Below, one piece after another: positions 45,785 through 57,388 of a stretch of 64,000 bases of DNA (its first letter is position 1; every line of letters starts with the position of its first letter). A model generated the notes under the pieces. The model was not told the DNA's origin, did no database searches, and saw only the letters and a program-made list of their open reading frames with translations. The position numbers were made by a program, and so were the translations under genes. The stretch is from the NCBI GenBank assembly GCA_964035575.1, contig OZ037885.1:1342001-1406000 (forward strand), in the 5' to 3' direction. The stretch comes from Rhynchopus sp. YZ270_cl-10. Taxonomy: Eukaryota > Euglenozoa > Diplonemea > Diplonemida > Diplonemidae.

Positions 45785-47626
45785 GAGGAGGTAGACACGC
45801 CAATGGCGGGCGAAGAGGGGCAGCAGGCAGAACAGAAGCAGCAGAAGCACGAGAAGCAACGGAAACAGCAGAAGCAGCAACAACAAAAGGCGGACCAGGA
45901 GAAGAAGGAAGCGTTGCAGCGTGCGTCGGACGCGTGGCAGCAAGCCCTGGAGGTACGGCGGGAGCATCGTCGGTCGTGGGGACCGGATTTGGCCGCGCTT
46001 CGGGGCACTTTTGGCGACCGCCAGCAGGAGTTGAGTCGTTTCCTGGAGGAACAGAATGTGCGTCTGGACCAGGCGAAGGCGGCGGACAGGCATCGTGTGG
46101 AGGAGCTGACCGCCAGGCACAAGCGGGAACTCGCAGAGGACGCGAAGAGGATGCATGCGCAGTACTTGGAAGACTGCGATCGGCACCCCGAAGCAGGAGA
46201 GTCGCTCCGGGCGGAGTATGACAGGCAACGCTGCGAGAGGCATTACGCCATCGCAGCTAAGCATGAGTCGGAGCAGAAGGCGACCACTCTGGTGTTGACG
46301 GCGGTGAACCTCTCCCGACAGCTGGAGGCAGAACGCATGGTGGCATACGGGCGGTGCTTTGGGGTGGTGTGCGAAGGGCGGCTATTCCTCCCCTGCCATG
46401 CGGTGCGGAGAGCGGTGGGCGACGACCCTGAAGGACTCGAACCTGACTGTGTCGGCGACTGGATGGCTCTCTTTGGTCCTCAAGGTGCTTCTCCGTGCCC
46501 GGGCGAGTTCCTGTACTGCTGGGCGACACAGCAGCCGTGGAGTGGGAACGGGGAGGGGGACGGTGATTGCCCGGAGTCGGTGGTCGCCCGTCAGGCGGTT
46601 AGGAAGATAGCAGGGGAGGCCGGATACTGCGACACCTGGGGCAAGACCAGCGCGGTCATCGTCGTTCGGGAAGGCAGGGTCAGCTGGGGAACCCCTTCTC
46701 GGGATCAGCTGGAGGAGGAGGTGGGGCGACAGGCCGAGGCGGCAGACACCGAGGTGCGTGTGAAGGTGGAGGAGATGGATGATGATGAGCAGGAGCAGGA
46801 GGAGGACCTCGACACCGCGATGGAGGGGGCGGATCGCTCGCATTCTCTGTCAGTGGAAGGCATCCCTGACCAGAAGAAGCAAGCGAGGGTGAGGGAATTG
46901 CTGAGGGCGCAGAGCGAGGCTTGGATGTGGACGGAGGAGGAGCGGACGGAGAGGGGGGGTCTTTTCCCGTGCCTCACCATGGGGTCGCCGGTGCCTTCTT
47001 CTGTGACGAAGTGGATCTCCCTGTTCCACTACCGTCAGGGAGAGAAACAGGATGGCAGACCCTTGTTGTCACTCCCCCTCTCTACCGCTACTTTCACTCA
47101 GTGGTATGAGGTGATGAAGGTGGTGGGTTTGCATGAGTGGTCGGTTCAGGAAAAGTGCAAGGCAAAGTCGACGTTGCATGCCCTGACGGACAACCGGAGC
47201 AGTAGGGGGCAGGCCTTTGCAGCGGAGAGTACAAGGAGGGAGAATGAGGCACGAGCGGCTCGAGAGGGAATAGGCCGACAACCTCAAGCCTCCTCTTCTT
47301 CTTCTTCTTCCTCCACCTCTGCAGGCCGTGGCACTACAACCTCCATCGCCCAACCTGCAGTCTCCACTTCTTCCTCCTCCTCATCGGCAGGCCGTGGCAA
47401 TGCAACCTCCTCCGCCCAACCTGCTCCTTCCCCAGCTCCCAAAGGACCCCAGCGCCATGCAGCTCAGGGTAGGTCCAACACGTCGAACGTGTTCACCGAC
47501 TCAGTGGCACAAGCGACGCAGCATGTGCTCTCGCCCCAGGAGGTGCAGAGAGGGCGCAATGGTCGCGGTGGTGGACAGAAGGGGAGACAGAGCGGAGGAA
47601 GGAAGGGGAACAAGGGGAAGAATTAG
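45785..47626 (+). pseudogene. C-terminal part of LINE polyprotein (5'-truncated)
   Basis: About 613 residues remain. They hold a Gln/Lys/Arg-rich coiled coil (QKQQKHEKQRKQQKQQQQKA), an unassigned cysteine-containing region (YGRCFGVVCEGRLFLPCHAV), an acidic patch, and a Ser-rich, then Arg/Gly-rich basic tail (RGRNGRGGGQKGRQSGGRKG) that could bind RNA. The frame happens to be open into the upstream satellite, giving a chance fusion of about 84 residues. I take that as accident, not a gene. Confidence 0.8.
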
Positions 47627-48573
47627 AGTGAGAGTTAGAGGGTGAGAGTGTGTGTATAGAAGCGTGTAGAGAATGACAGTTTGCCCCATGTTTATTTTTA
47701 ACCCTTTTTATTTTGTGTTTTTTGTTCTTTTCATCCTTTGGGGTTTGCCCCCCCCTTTCCCCCCTTTCCGCCCCCCTTCCTTTTTGTTAATATTTTTGGT
47801 TGGCTGCTGGCTAGGACGGGTCTACCCCAGCGACGGCCCTTACCCCTTGGACGAGGCTCTGAGGGTAGAGGGCAGTCTTGGAGTAAGACCTGTCTAAGAG
47901 CCAGGCCAGTGGCATCAGGAGCCATTGGGCCACTTTTATAGATTGTGCAGTAGAGTAGAGTTTGTACAGAACTCTTGTCCTTTGAGTTTCTTTTTTCACT
48001 CCTTTAGTTTTTCATTTTTACCTTGTGAAGGTCAATTTCAATTTTTCATTTTTCAAAACCACCACAGGTAAGCACGAGACCCACCATTGTTGTTGTTGAT
48101 TTTGTTGTGCGTTATTGTTGTTTTCCCCTTTGGGTGTCAGTCAGTCGGGTCAGGTCACACTTACAGAAGTTCTCAAAAATTTTCACCAAAAAGAAAACTA
48201 CTAAAAAGATTATGGAACTTCCTTTTTATTTGTTTGTGTGTTACAGAGGAAACGGCTCACTCAATCCCCTCCTTCTCCTCTCCTCCCCTCCCCAAGACAA
48301 AGCAAAATAAAACTACACCGGTAGACAGAGCAACCCTCCCGTCCCATCCCCTCCCCTTTTCCTTTTGGGAAAAATTGCACTCACATACGACCCTTTTGCT
48401 TATTTGCAGGGAAGTGTTGGTTGTAGTTGTCCCACATGCTTTCTATTTTAGTGCCACTAACTGTGTTTTCAGGCACTGTCTTGCCAGTACAATAGTAAAG
48501 TGCCCTTGTCTGGACATCTAGCTGTTTACATACTCGCTTGACTAGGAAGTACCCCCTCTGTCACTGGATGTAG

Positions 48574-48612
<39 letters not shown>
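45785..48612 (+). mobile_element. LINE retrotransposon, 5'-truncated copy 1
   Basis: Starts inside the open frame (matching 60277 onward in copy 2), runs through stop 47624-47626 and a 0.95-kb 3' UTR and ends in 37 A residues (48576-48612). It is inserted in a satellite M3: the left flank ends ACCACAAAAACA and the right begins CCTGAAAAGCC, so about 25 bases of target were lost and no target duplication is seen. Nearly identical to copy 2 over its length; the encoded proteins differ at only a handful of residues, which implies recent activity of the family. Confidence 0.9.
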
Positions 48613-48617
<5 letters not shown>

Positions 48618-48840
48618 AAAGCCAGTTCATGAAGGCATGAGTGAGGTTTTTTTGTGATGCGTTACCGTGAGCGGGCGCGCGAAGCGCGCACGCGAACGCC
48701 CCGCGGGAAGCGAATAGCTGACCGCCTGCCCAGTGCGTGAGGTGCTTACAAAAAAAACCACCTGTAAAAAAAGTGTGGTCCTCATCACGTTTCCATGGAA
48801 GTGTCACAAGAACGACAGGTTTTTTAGCCCGTCACCAAAT

Positions 48841-49600
48841 CCTAAAAAACCTTAGTTTTTTAGTCTTTACTATAGAGATGTGCGCCACCCACACCACACA
48901 CACTACACACCCACACACAGCACACCCACACACACCCACACACACACACACACACACCCCCTCACCACCAGGGGGATTTGACCAAAAAATCGATTTTTTT
49001 AAATAAATAGTTGCTCATACAAAAGTGAATTTTTTGGGCTTAACGTGTTGTTTGGGGGTATTGAGGCACAAAAAAAAAATTTAAGACAGTCCTGTTCAAA
49101 AAATGGACTGCCAAATGACATGTGGCATTCGGCCAAAAAGCAGCTTTTTTGGTCATTTTTACCTTGTAAAACATGACACTTGTGGCATGCTTCCCAGTAC
49201 ACAAAAGTGTATTGAAAAACCTGAAAAAACACATGTAATATGTGATGGTCAAAAGTGCAAGATTCCTTCGTTAATGAACTTTTTGAGTACCAGTTATACC
49301 TGGGGAATATGGTCAGATCACTCTTCAGACCAGATGGAGTTTACCACAAAAACACCACTTTTTACAGGCCACTTTTAAAGCAGTTCATGAAGGCATGAGT
49401 GAGGTTTTTTTGTACACGTTACCGTGAGCGGGCGCGCGAAGCGCGCACGCGAACGCCCCGCGGGAAGCGAATAGCTGACCGCCTGCCCAGTGTGTGAGGT
49501 CCATACAAAAAAAACCACCTGTAAAAAAAGGTGAGGTCCTCCTCATGTTTCCATGGAAGTGTCACACAAGAACGACAGGTTTTTTAGCCCGTCACCAAAT
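48841..49600 (+). repeat. Complete A-type satellite unit (reference example)
   Basis: 760 bases: M1 48841-49010, M2 49011-49104, M3 49105-49600. It is followed at once by the next unit at 49601. Confidence 0.88.
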
Positions 49601-50260
49601 CCTAAAAAACCTTAGTTTTTTAGTCTTTACTATAGAGATGTGCGCCACCCACACCACACACACTACACACCCACACACAGCACACCCACACACACCCACA
49701 CACACACACACACACACCCCCTCACCACCAGGGGGATTTGACCAAAAAATCGATTTTTTTAAATAAATAGTTGCTCATCCAAAAGTGAATTTTTTGGGCT
49801 TAACGTGTTGTTTGGGGGCATTGAGGCCCAAAAAAAAAATTTAAGACAGTCCTGTTCAAAAAATGGACTGCCAAATGACATGTGGCATTCGGCCAAAAAT
49901 CAGCTTTTTTGGTCATTTTTACCTTGTAAAACATGACACTTGTGGCATGCTTCCCAGTACAGGAAAGTGCATTGAAAAACCTGAAAAAACACATCTAATA
50001 TGTGATGGTCAAAAGTGCAAGATTCCTTCGTTAATGCATTTTTTGAGTACCAGTTATACCTGGGGAATATGGTCAGATCACTCTTTTGACCATCTGGCGT
50101 TTACGACAAAAACACCACTTTTTACAGGCCACTTTACAGGCATGAGTGAGGTTTTTTTGTACACGTTACCGTGAGCGGGCGCGCGAAGCGCGCACGCGAA
50201 CGCCCCGCGGGAAGCGAATAGCTGACCGCCTGCCCAGTGTGTGAGGTGCTTACAAAAAAA

Positions 50261-50879
50261 CTGTACTTCATTGGAGGAAGGGAGGGGGTTCGCCCTCTCC
50301 CACCATACTACACGCGAATATGACTCTCCTTTTAAGGAGATATGATATGGCGATTGCTCAGGCGCGGGCTATGACGGCTGAAGCGATGACTGAGGATGAG
50401 TGGTGTGATGCGGCCGACCTGGTGTCAGCTGCATGCACTCTATCGGGGCTGATCTCGCAGCTCACGATAGAGGTGGCAGAAGAGGAAACGGCGGTGCAAC
50501 CGCCACATGACGTGACACCGCGGGCCGTAGCGCTTGCGATGTTGGTGCGAGCAGCAGCAGCGACTTGCACCGAAGACGAGACACCCGGCGCCTGCTTCCC
50601 CGCAGGAGCCACAACAACAGCGACCCCCACCATGACGTGCACCACCGGTGGGAAGGTCAAGACGCCTCACAAGGCGCTGAAGAACAAGCCCCCGCCGCCG
50701 CCCCCACCCGACCGTGGGTTGACTGCAGCCAGGAAGCCAGTGCCGCCGCCGCCGCCCAATCGAGACTGGACGACGACGACCGCCATGAGCATTGCATGGA
50801 GTAACTCCGGCATCACTTAGACGCGTGTAGTATAGTGGAGTTCATCTTCGGGTGTCTACACTAAAACAACCAAGTTTTC
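50261..50879 (+). mobile_element. Small insert ending in a SINE-like tail (copy 3 of 3)
   Basis: Interrupts M3 within its TACAAAAAAAACCACCTG stretch; A-runs on both sides could be a 7-8 base target duplication. The last 42 bases (50838-50879) match the tails at 37698 and 30134 and are followed by A residues. Most of the insert is one open frame (50320-50820). Confidence 0.6.
50320..50820 (+). CDS. Open frame of unknown function in the 50-kb insert
   Basis: Up to 166 residues, with a second possible start at 50350. The N-terminal half is Ala/Glu/Thr-rich and helical (ARAMTAEAMTEDEWCDAADL). The C-terminal half has two poly-Pro stretches and Lys/Thr. No family recognised. GC-rich third positions stand out from the surrounding AT-rich satellite, so it may derive from a host gene carried by retroposition. 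Moderate to low confidence that it is expressed. Confidence 0.4.
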   Translation: MTLLLRRYDMAIAQARAMTAEAMTEDEWCDAADLVSAACTLSGLISQLTIEVAEEETAVQPPHDVTPRAVALAMLVRAAAATCTEDETPGACFPAGATTTATPTMTCTTGGKVKTPHKALKNKPPPPPPPDRGLTAARKPVPPPPPNRDWTTTTAMSIAWSNSGIT

Positions 50880-51311
50880 AAAAAAAACCACCTGTAAAAA
50901 AAAGTGAGGTCCTCATCACGTTTCCATGGAAGTGTCACACAAGAACGACAGGTTTTTTAGCCCGTCACCAAATCCTAAAAAACCTTAGTTTTTTAGTCTT
51001 TACTATAGAGATGTGCGCCACCCACACCACACAGGTATCTAAGGTGCACAGGGTGCCTGAAAACCCACTGCACGAAACTCTCCCGAAACCCCTCGGAACT
51101 GGATTTTGAAAAGGTGCACAGGGTGCTTTTGGCCCCCGAGAAAGGGTGCACAGGGTGCCTTTTTTGGTCCCAAAAAAGGGTGCACAGGGTGCCCTTGAGA
51201 TTGGCACCCTATGACTTTCACAGGCAAAACTTTTTTTTTTGCTTGAAAACTTTTCACCTTTCACCTGTATGGAGCCTCTGACCAAGGAAAACATATTCTG
51301 AGGGCAGTCCT

Positions 51312-51693
51312 ACACAGTACACAGTACACAGTACACAGTACACAGTACACAGTACACAGTACACAGTACACAGTACACAGTACACAGTACACAGTACACA
51401 GTACACAGTACACAGTACACAGTACACAGTACACAGTACACAGTACACAGTACACAGTACACAGTACACAGTACACAGTACACAGTACACAGTACACAGT
51501 ACACAGTACACAGTACACAGTACACAGTACACAGTACACAGTACACAGTACACAGTACACAGTACACAGTACACAGTACACAGTACACACAGTACACAGT
51601 ACACACAGTACACAGTACACACAGTACACAGTACACACAGTACACAGTACACACAGTACACAGTACACACAGTACACACAGTACACAGTACAC
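51312..51693. repeat. 7-bp CACAGTA array with 9-bp variant units
   Basis: Regular 7-bp units to about 51585, then alternating 7- and 9-bp units (CACAGTA / CACACAGTA). Lies inside element copy 2. Confidence 0.95.
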
Positions 51694-51770
51694 CCTCCGT
51701 CAGCAGGGAAGCATAGTATTACAGTGAGGACTAGTACAACACAAACCACTTTAGTAGCCCAGACCCCAAG

Positions 51771-51814
51771 AACCTCACATAGGGGGGGCAGAAGTGTGCC
51801 CCCTATGTGAGGTT
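51771..51814. other. Perfect 16-bp-stem hairpin in element copy 2
   Basis: AACCTCACATAGGGGG (51771-51786) pairs fully with 51799-51814 around a 12-base loop. Copy 1 has AACCTCACATAAAGCAG here and no second arm. Confidence 0.85.
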
Positions 51815-53763
51815 CCCCCCTATGACTTTTACAGGTATTTTGGGTCCCGTACACAGTTTTCACAGAACACACACTACAGTATAGTATAGTATACAGTATA
51901 AGGAGTAGTCTGTACTGTAGACACAGCAAACAAGAAAAAAAAACCATATCTCTCAACAGGGAAGCATGGTGCAACAACACATGGCCACTTATGCCCACCC
52001 ACAAAGCACCAACCAGCAGGCGCAACGAAAAACCACACCAACCAGATAACGCAACTTAGAACCTTCAGATTCCCGCACACCCGCACCCACCAGCCAGCTT
52101 ATCAACCACACCATCCAGATAACGTTGCCCGAACCCCGCGCACCCGCACAACCACACCAGCCGGATAACGTTGCCCGAACCCCGCGCACCCGCACCCCCA
52201 CACCAGCCGGATAACGCAACCTGGAACCCGCAAACCCGCACCAACCACTAGCCAGATAACGCAACCTAGAACCAGATAACGTTGCCCGAACCCCGCGCAC
52301 CCGCACCACCACACCAGCCAGATAACGTTGCCCGAACCCCGCGCACCCGCACCCCCACACCAGCCGGATAACGCAACCTAGAACCCGCAAACCCGCGCAC
52401 CCGCGAACCCGCAAACCCGCACCAACCACCAGCCAGATAACGCAACCTAGAACCAGATAACGTTGCCCGAACCCCGCGCACCCGCACAACCACACCAGCC
52501 AGATAACGTTGCCCGAACCCCGCGCACCCGCACCCCCACACCAGCCGGATAACGCAACCTAGAACCCGCAAACCCGCGCACCCGCAAACCCGCAAACCCG
52601 CACAACCACTAGCCAGAGACCGCAACCTAGTTTCTCAAACTCGGTGACCAATATTGGCAGCCTGAATCCGGTGCACAGGGTGACATAGTGGTACCAAATC
52701 CGGTGCACAGGGTGCCCCCAAAAGGTGCACAGGGTGCCTTTTTGGCACTGGATCCGGTGCACAGGGTGCCCGCAAAAAACGGTGCACAGGGTGCCCCTAC
52801 AAATCCGGTGCACAGGGTGCCCCTTTTAATCCGGTGCACAGGGTGCCATTATGGGTTCGCAATCCGGTGCACAGGGTGCCCCCCACGTTATAAGCCCCGG
52901 CTAAAAAGCACCCTGTGCACCGGATTTTTTGGCACCCTGTGCACCGGATTTTTTTGGGGCACCCTGTGCACCGGACCGGCACCCTGTGCACCGGAGTGGC
53001 CACCACACACACTACACACACACACCCACACACACCCACACACACACACACACACCCCCTCACCACCAGAGGGGATTTGACCAAAAAATCGATTTTTTTA
53101 AATAAATCCTAAAATCCTAAAAAACCTTAGTTTTTTAGTCTTTACTATAGAGATGTGCGCCACCCACACCACACACACTACACACGCACACACAGCACAC
53201 CCACACACACCCACACACACACACACACACCCCCTCACCACCAGAGGGGATTTGACCAAAAAATCGATTTTTTTAAATAAATAGTTGCTCATCAGAAAGT
53301 GAATTTTTTGGGCTTAACGTGTTGTTTGGGGGTATTGAGGCCCAAAAAAAATTTTTTTTTCAGTCGTGTTCAGAAATTGGACTGCCAAATGACATGTGGC
53401 ATTCGGCCAAAAATCAGCTTTTTTGGTCATTTTTACCTTGTAAAACATGACACTTGTGGCATGCTTCCCAGCACAGGAAAGTGCATTGAAAAACCTGAAA
53501 AAACACATCTAATATGTGATGGTCAAAAGTGCAAGATTCCTTCGTTAATGAACTTTTTGAGTACCAGTTATACCTGGGGAATATGGTCAGATCACTCTTT
53601 TGACCATCTGGCGTTTACGACAAAAACACCACTTTTTACAGGCCACTTTACAGGCACAAGTGAAGTTTTTTTGTACACGTTACCGTGAGCGGGCGCGCGA
53701 AGCGCGCACGCGAACGCCCTGCGGGAAGAGAATAGCGGACCACCTGCCCAGTGCGTGAGGTGC

Positions 53764-54040
53764 AGGGCTTCCCACAGGGGGGACCAGGGGGGACCACTGG
53801 TCCCCCTGGGGGAAAATAATAAGGGGGGACCAGGGGGGACCAGCCTGCCCTTGAGTGTTCCGAGGCTGCCTATTAGGAATTTTCCACATTTTTTTTAATT
53901 TTTCCCACCCTCCCGTCCCCGCGCATCCAAATACAGGCAACTACACGACGGTGATGTACAGTACATTACAAGTGAAGTTACATGTAACGTTACAAGTGAG
54001 TTACAAGTGAGTTACAAGTGGGATACATGAATTACAGGCA
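53764..54040. other. Unrelated spacer inside the satellite
   Basis: Begins with G-runs in a hairpin-capable stretch (ACCACTGGTCCCCCTGGGGG with repeated GGGGGGACCA words) and ends with GTTACAAGTGA repeats (53966-54020). It stops at GCAAAAT, where M1 begins. No gene. It may be a remnant of another element. Confidence 0.6.
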
Positions 54041-56811
54041 AAATCCTAAAAAACCTTAGTTTTTTAGTCTTTACAAAAGAGATGTGCGCCACCCACACCA
54101 CACACACTACACACCCACACACACACACACACACCCCCTCACCACCAGGGGGATTTGACCAAAAAATCGATTTTTTTAAATAAATAGTTGCTCATCCAAA
54201 AGTGAATTTTTTGGGCTTAACGTGTTGTTTGGGGGTATTGAGGCCCAAAAAAAAATTTTTTTTCAGTCGTGTTCAGAAATTGGACTGCCAAATGACATGT
54301 GGCATTCGGCCAAAAATCAGCTTTTTTGGTCATTTTTACCTTGTAAAACATGACACTTGTGGCATGCTTCCCAGCACAGGAAAGTGCATTGAAAAACCTG
54401 AAAAAACACATGTAATATGTGATGGTCAAAAGTGCACGATTCCTTCGTTAATGAACTTTTTGAGTACCAGTTATACCTGGGGAATATGGTCAGATCACTC
54501 TTTTGACCATCTGGCGTTTACCACAAAAACACCACTTTTTAACAGGCCACTTTTCACCTGAAAAGCCAGTTCATGAAGGCACAAGTGAAGTTTTTTTGTA
54601 CACGTTACCGTGAGCGGGCGCGCGAAGCGCGCACGCGAACGCCCCGTGGGAAGCGAATAGCGGACCACCTGCCCAGTGCGTGAGGTGCTTACAAAAAAAA
54701 CCACCTGTAAAAAAAGAGAGGTCCTCATCACGTTTCCATGGAGGTGTCACACAAGAACGACAGGTTTTTTAGCCCGTCACCAAATCCTAAAAAACCTTAG
54801 TTTTTTAGTCTTTACTATAGAGATGTGCGCCACCCACACCACACACACTACACACACACACCCACACACACCCACACACACACACACACACCCCCTCACC
54901 ACCAGAGGGGATTTGACCAAAAAATCGATTTTTTTAAATAAATAGTTGCTCATCCAAAAGTGAATTTTTTGGGCTTAACGTGTTGTTTGGGGGTATTGAG
55001 GCCCAAAAAAAAATTTTTTTTCAGTCGTGTTCAGAAATTGGACTGCCAAATGACATGTGGCATTCGGCCAAAAATCAGCTTTTTTGGTCATTTTTGCCTT
55101 GTAAAACATGACACTTGTGGCATGCTTCCCAGTACAGGAAAGTGCATTGAAAAACCTGAAAAAACACATCTAATATGTGATGGTCAAAAGTGCAAGATTC
55201 CTTCGTTAATGAACTTTTTGAGTACCAGTTATACCTGGGGAATATGCTCAGATCACTATTTTAACCATCTGGCGTTTACCACAAAAACACCACTTTTTAC
55301 AGGCCACTTTACAGGCCAGTTCATGAAGGCACGAGTGAGGTTTTTTTGTACACGTTACCGTGAGCGGGCGCGCGAAGCGCGCACGCGAACGCCCCGCGGG
55401 AAGCGAATAGCTGACCGCCTGCCCAGTGTGTGAGGTCCTTACAAAAAAAACCACCTGTAAAAAAAGGTGAGGTCCTCATCACGTTTCCATGGAAGTGTCA
55501 CACAAGAACGACAGGTTTTTTAGCCCGTCACCAAATAGTTGCTCATCCAAAAGTGAATTTTTTGGGCTTAACGTGTTGTTTGGGGGTATTGAGGATTTTT
55601 CGAAATATTTCACTAAACTTTTGCTTATCAGAAAGTGACTTTTTTGGGTACATCGTGCAGTTTGGGGATATTGAGGCGGAAAAAAAAATATTAAGACAGT
55701 CCTGTTCAAAAATCCTAAAAAACCTTAGTTTTTTAGTCTTTACTATAGAGATGTGCGCCACCCACACCACACACACTACACACCCACACACAGCACACCC
55801 ACACACACCCACACACACACACACACACACCCCCTCACCACCAGGGGGATTTGACCAAAAAATCGATTTTTTTAAATAAATAGTTGCTCATCCAAAAGTG
55901 AATTTTTTGGGCTTAACGTGTTGTTTGGGGGTATTGAGGGCCAAAAAAAATATTTAAGACAGTCCTGTTCAAAAAATGGACTGCCAAATGACATGTGGCA
56001 TTAGGCCAAAAATCAGCTTTTTTGGTCATTTTTACCTTGTAAAACATGACACTTGTGGCATGCTTCCCAGTACAGGAAAGTGCATTGAAAAACCTGAAAA
56101 AACACATGTAATATGTGATGGTCAAAAGTGCAAGATTCCTTCGTTAATGCATTTTTTGAGTACCAGTTATACCTGGGGAATATGGTAAGATCACTCTTCA
56201 GACCAGCTGGAGTTTACCACAAAAACACCACTTTTTACAGGCCACTTTTAAAGCAGTTCATGAAGGCATGAGTGAGGCTTTTTTGTACACGTTACCGTGA
56301 GCGGGCGCGCGAAGCGCGCACGCGAACGCCCCGCGGGAAGCGAATAGCTGACCGCCTGCCCAGTGTGTGAGGTCCATACAAAAAAAACCACCTGAAAAAA
56401 AAGGTGAGGTCCTCCTCATGTTTCCATGGAAGTGTCACACAAGAACGACAGGTTTTTTAGCCCGTCACCAAATTGCTTTAGTAAATGACACTTGGCATTA
56501 TGCCAAAATCAGCATTTTTGCCTTGAAAAACCTAAAAAATCACATGTAATGTGTGGTGGTCAAAAGTGCACGATTCCTTCGTTAATGCATTTTTTGAGTA
56601 CCAGTTATATCTGGGGAATATAGTCAGATCACTCTTCAGACCAGCTGGCGTTTACCACAAAAACACTACTTTTTCAACAGGCCACTTTTCGCCTGAAGAG
56701 CCACTTAAGGCAGGCACCACCAGCCAGCCAGTTTCCATGAGCGGCAGAACTGGAATGTGCGTATTGGGCAGTGAAACTGCCGAGTACGCACACTCCAGTT
56801 CAGAAAAAAAT

Positions 56812-57388
56812 CCTAAAAAACCTTAGTTTTTTAGTTTTTACTTTAGGCCGTGCGCCACCCACACCCACCCCCACACACCCACCCCCACACACCCACACAC
56901 CCACACACACACACCCCCTCACCACAGGTGGATTTTTCGAAATATTTCACTAAACTTTTGCTTATCAGAAAGTGACTTTTTTGGGTACATCGTGCAGTTT
57001 GGGGATATTGAGGCGGAAAAAAAAATATTAAGACAGTCCTGTTCAAAAATTGCTTTAGTAAATGACACTTGGCATTATGCCAAAATCAGCATTTTTGCCT
57101 TGAAAAACCTAAAAAATCACATGTAATGTGTGGTGGTCAAAAGTGCACGATTCCTTCGTTAATGCATTTTTTGAGTACCAGTTATATCTGGGGAATATAG
57201 TCAGATCACTCTTCAGACCAGCTGGCGTTTACCACAAAAACACTACTTTTTCGACAGGCCACTTTTCGCCTGAAGAGCCACTTAAGGCAGGCACCACCAG
57301 CCAGCCAGTTTCCATGAGCGGCAGAACTGGAATGTGCGTATTGGGCAGTGAAACTGCCGAGTACGCACACTCCAGTTCAGAAAAAAAT
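56812..57388 (+). repeat. B-type satellite unit, 577 bp
   Basis: Starts CCTAAAAAACC and ends with the long GAA-loop hairpin and a poly-A. Compared with A-type units it has TTTAGGCCGTGCGCC in M1, and TCGAAATATTTCACTAAAC and TTGCTTTAGTAAATGACAC in place of the A-type M2 and M3 starts. Confidence 0.9.

Larger units (their letters stand above)
51034..53001 (+). mobile_element. Non-autonomous DNA element built of minisatellites, copy 2 (8-bp target duplication)
   Basis: Flanked by ACCACACA at 51026-51033 and 53002-53009; removing it restores the normal satellite order CCCACACCACACACACTACA. Same termini as copy 1 (GGTATCTAAGG on the left, GGAGTGGCC on the right), and the same order of 14-mer cluster, CACAGTA array, unique segment, GATAACGC array and 14-mer cluster. 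Differences: a shorter 7-bp array (51312-51693), 9-bp CACACAGTA units at its right edge, and a 16-bp-stem hairpin (51771-51814) absent from copy 1. Confidence 0.87.

Noticed and set aside
45533-47626. One long frame joining satellite M3 to the LINE protein (also 58139-62122)
   Set aside because: The joint is the LINE insertion point. The satellite part is open by chance in that frame in both copies.
50328-50355. AAGGAGATATGATATGG resembles a bacterial ribosome-binding site of expression vectors
   Set aside because: Only a partial match. The surrounding sequence is a eukaryotic satellite insert with no other vector sequence, so chance is the simplest reading.
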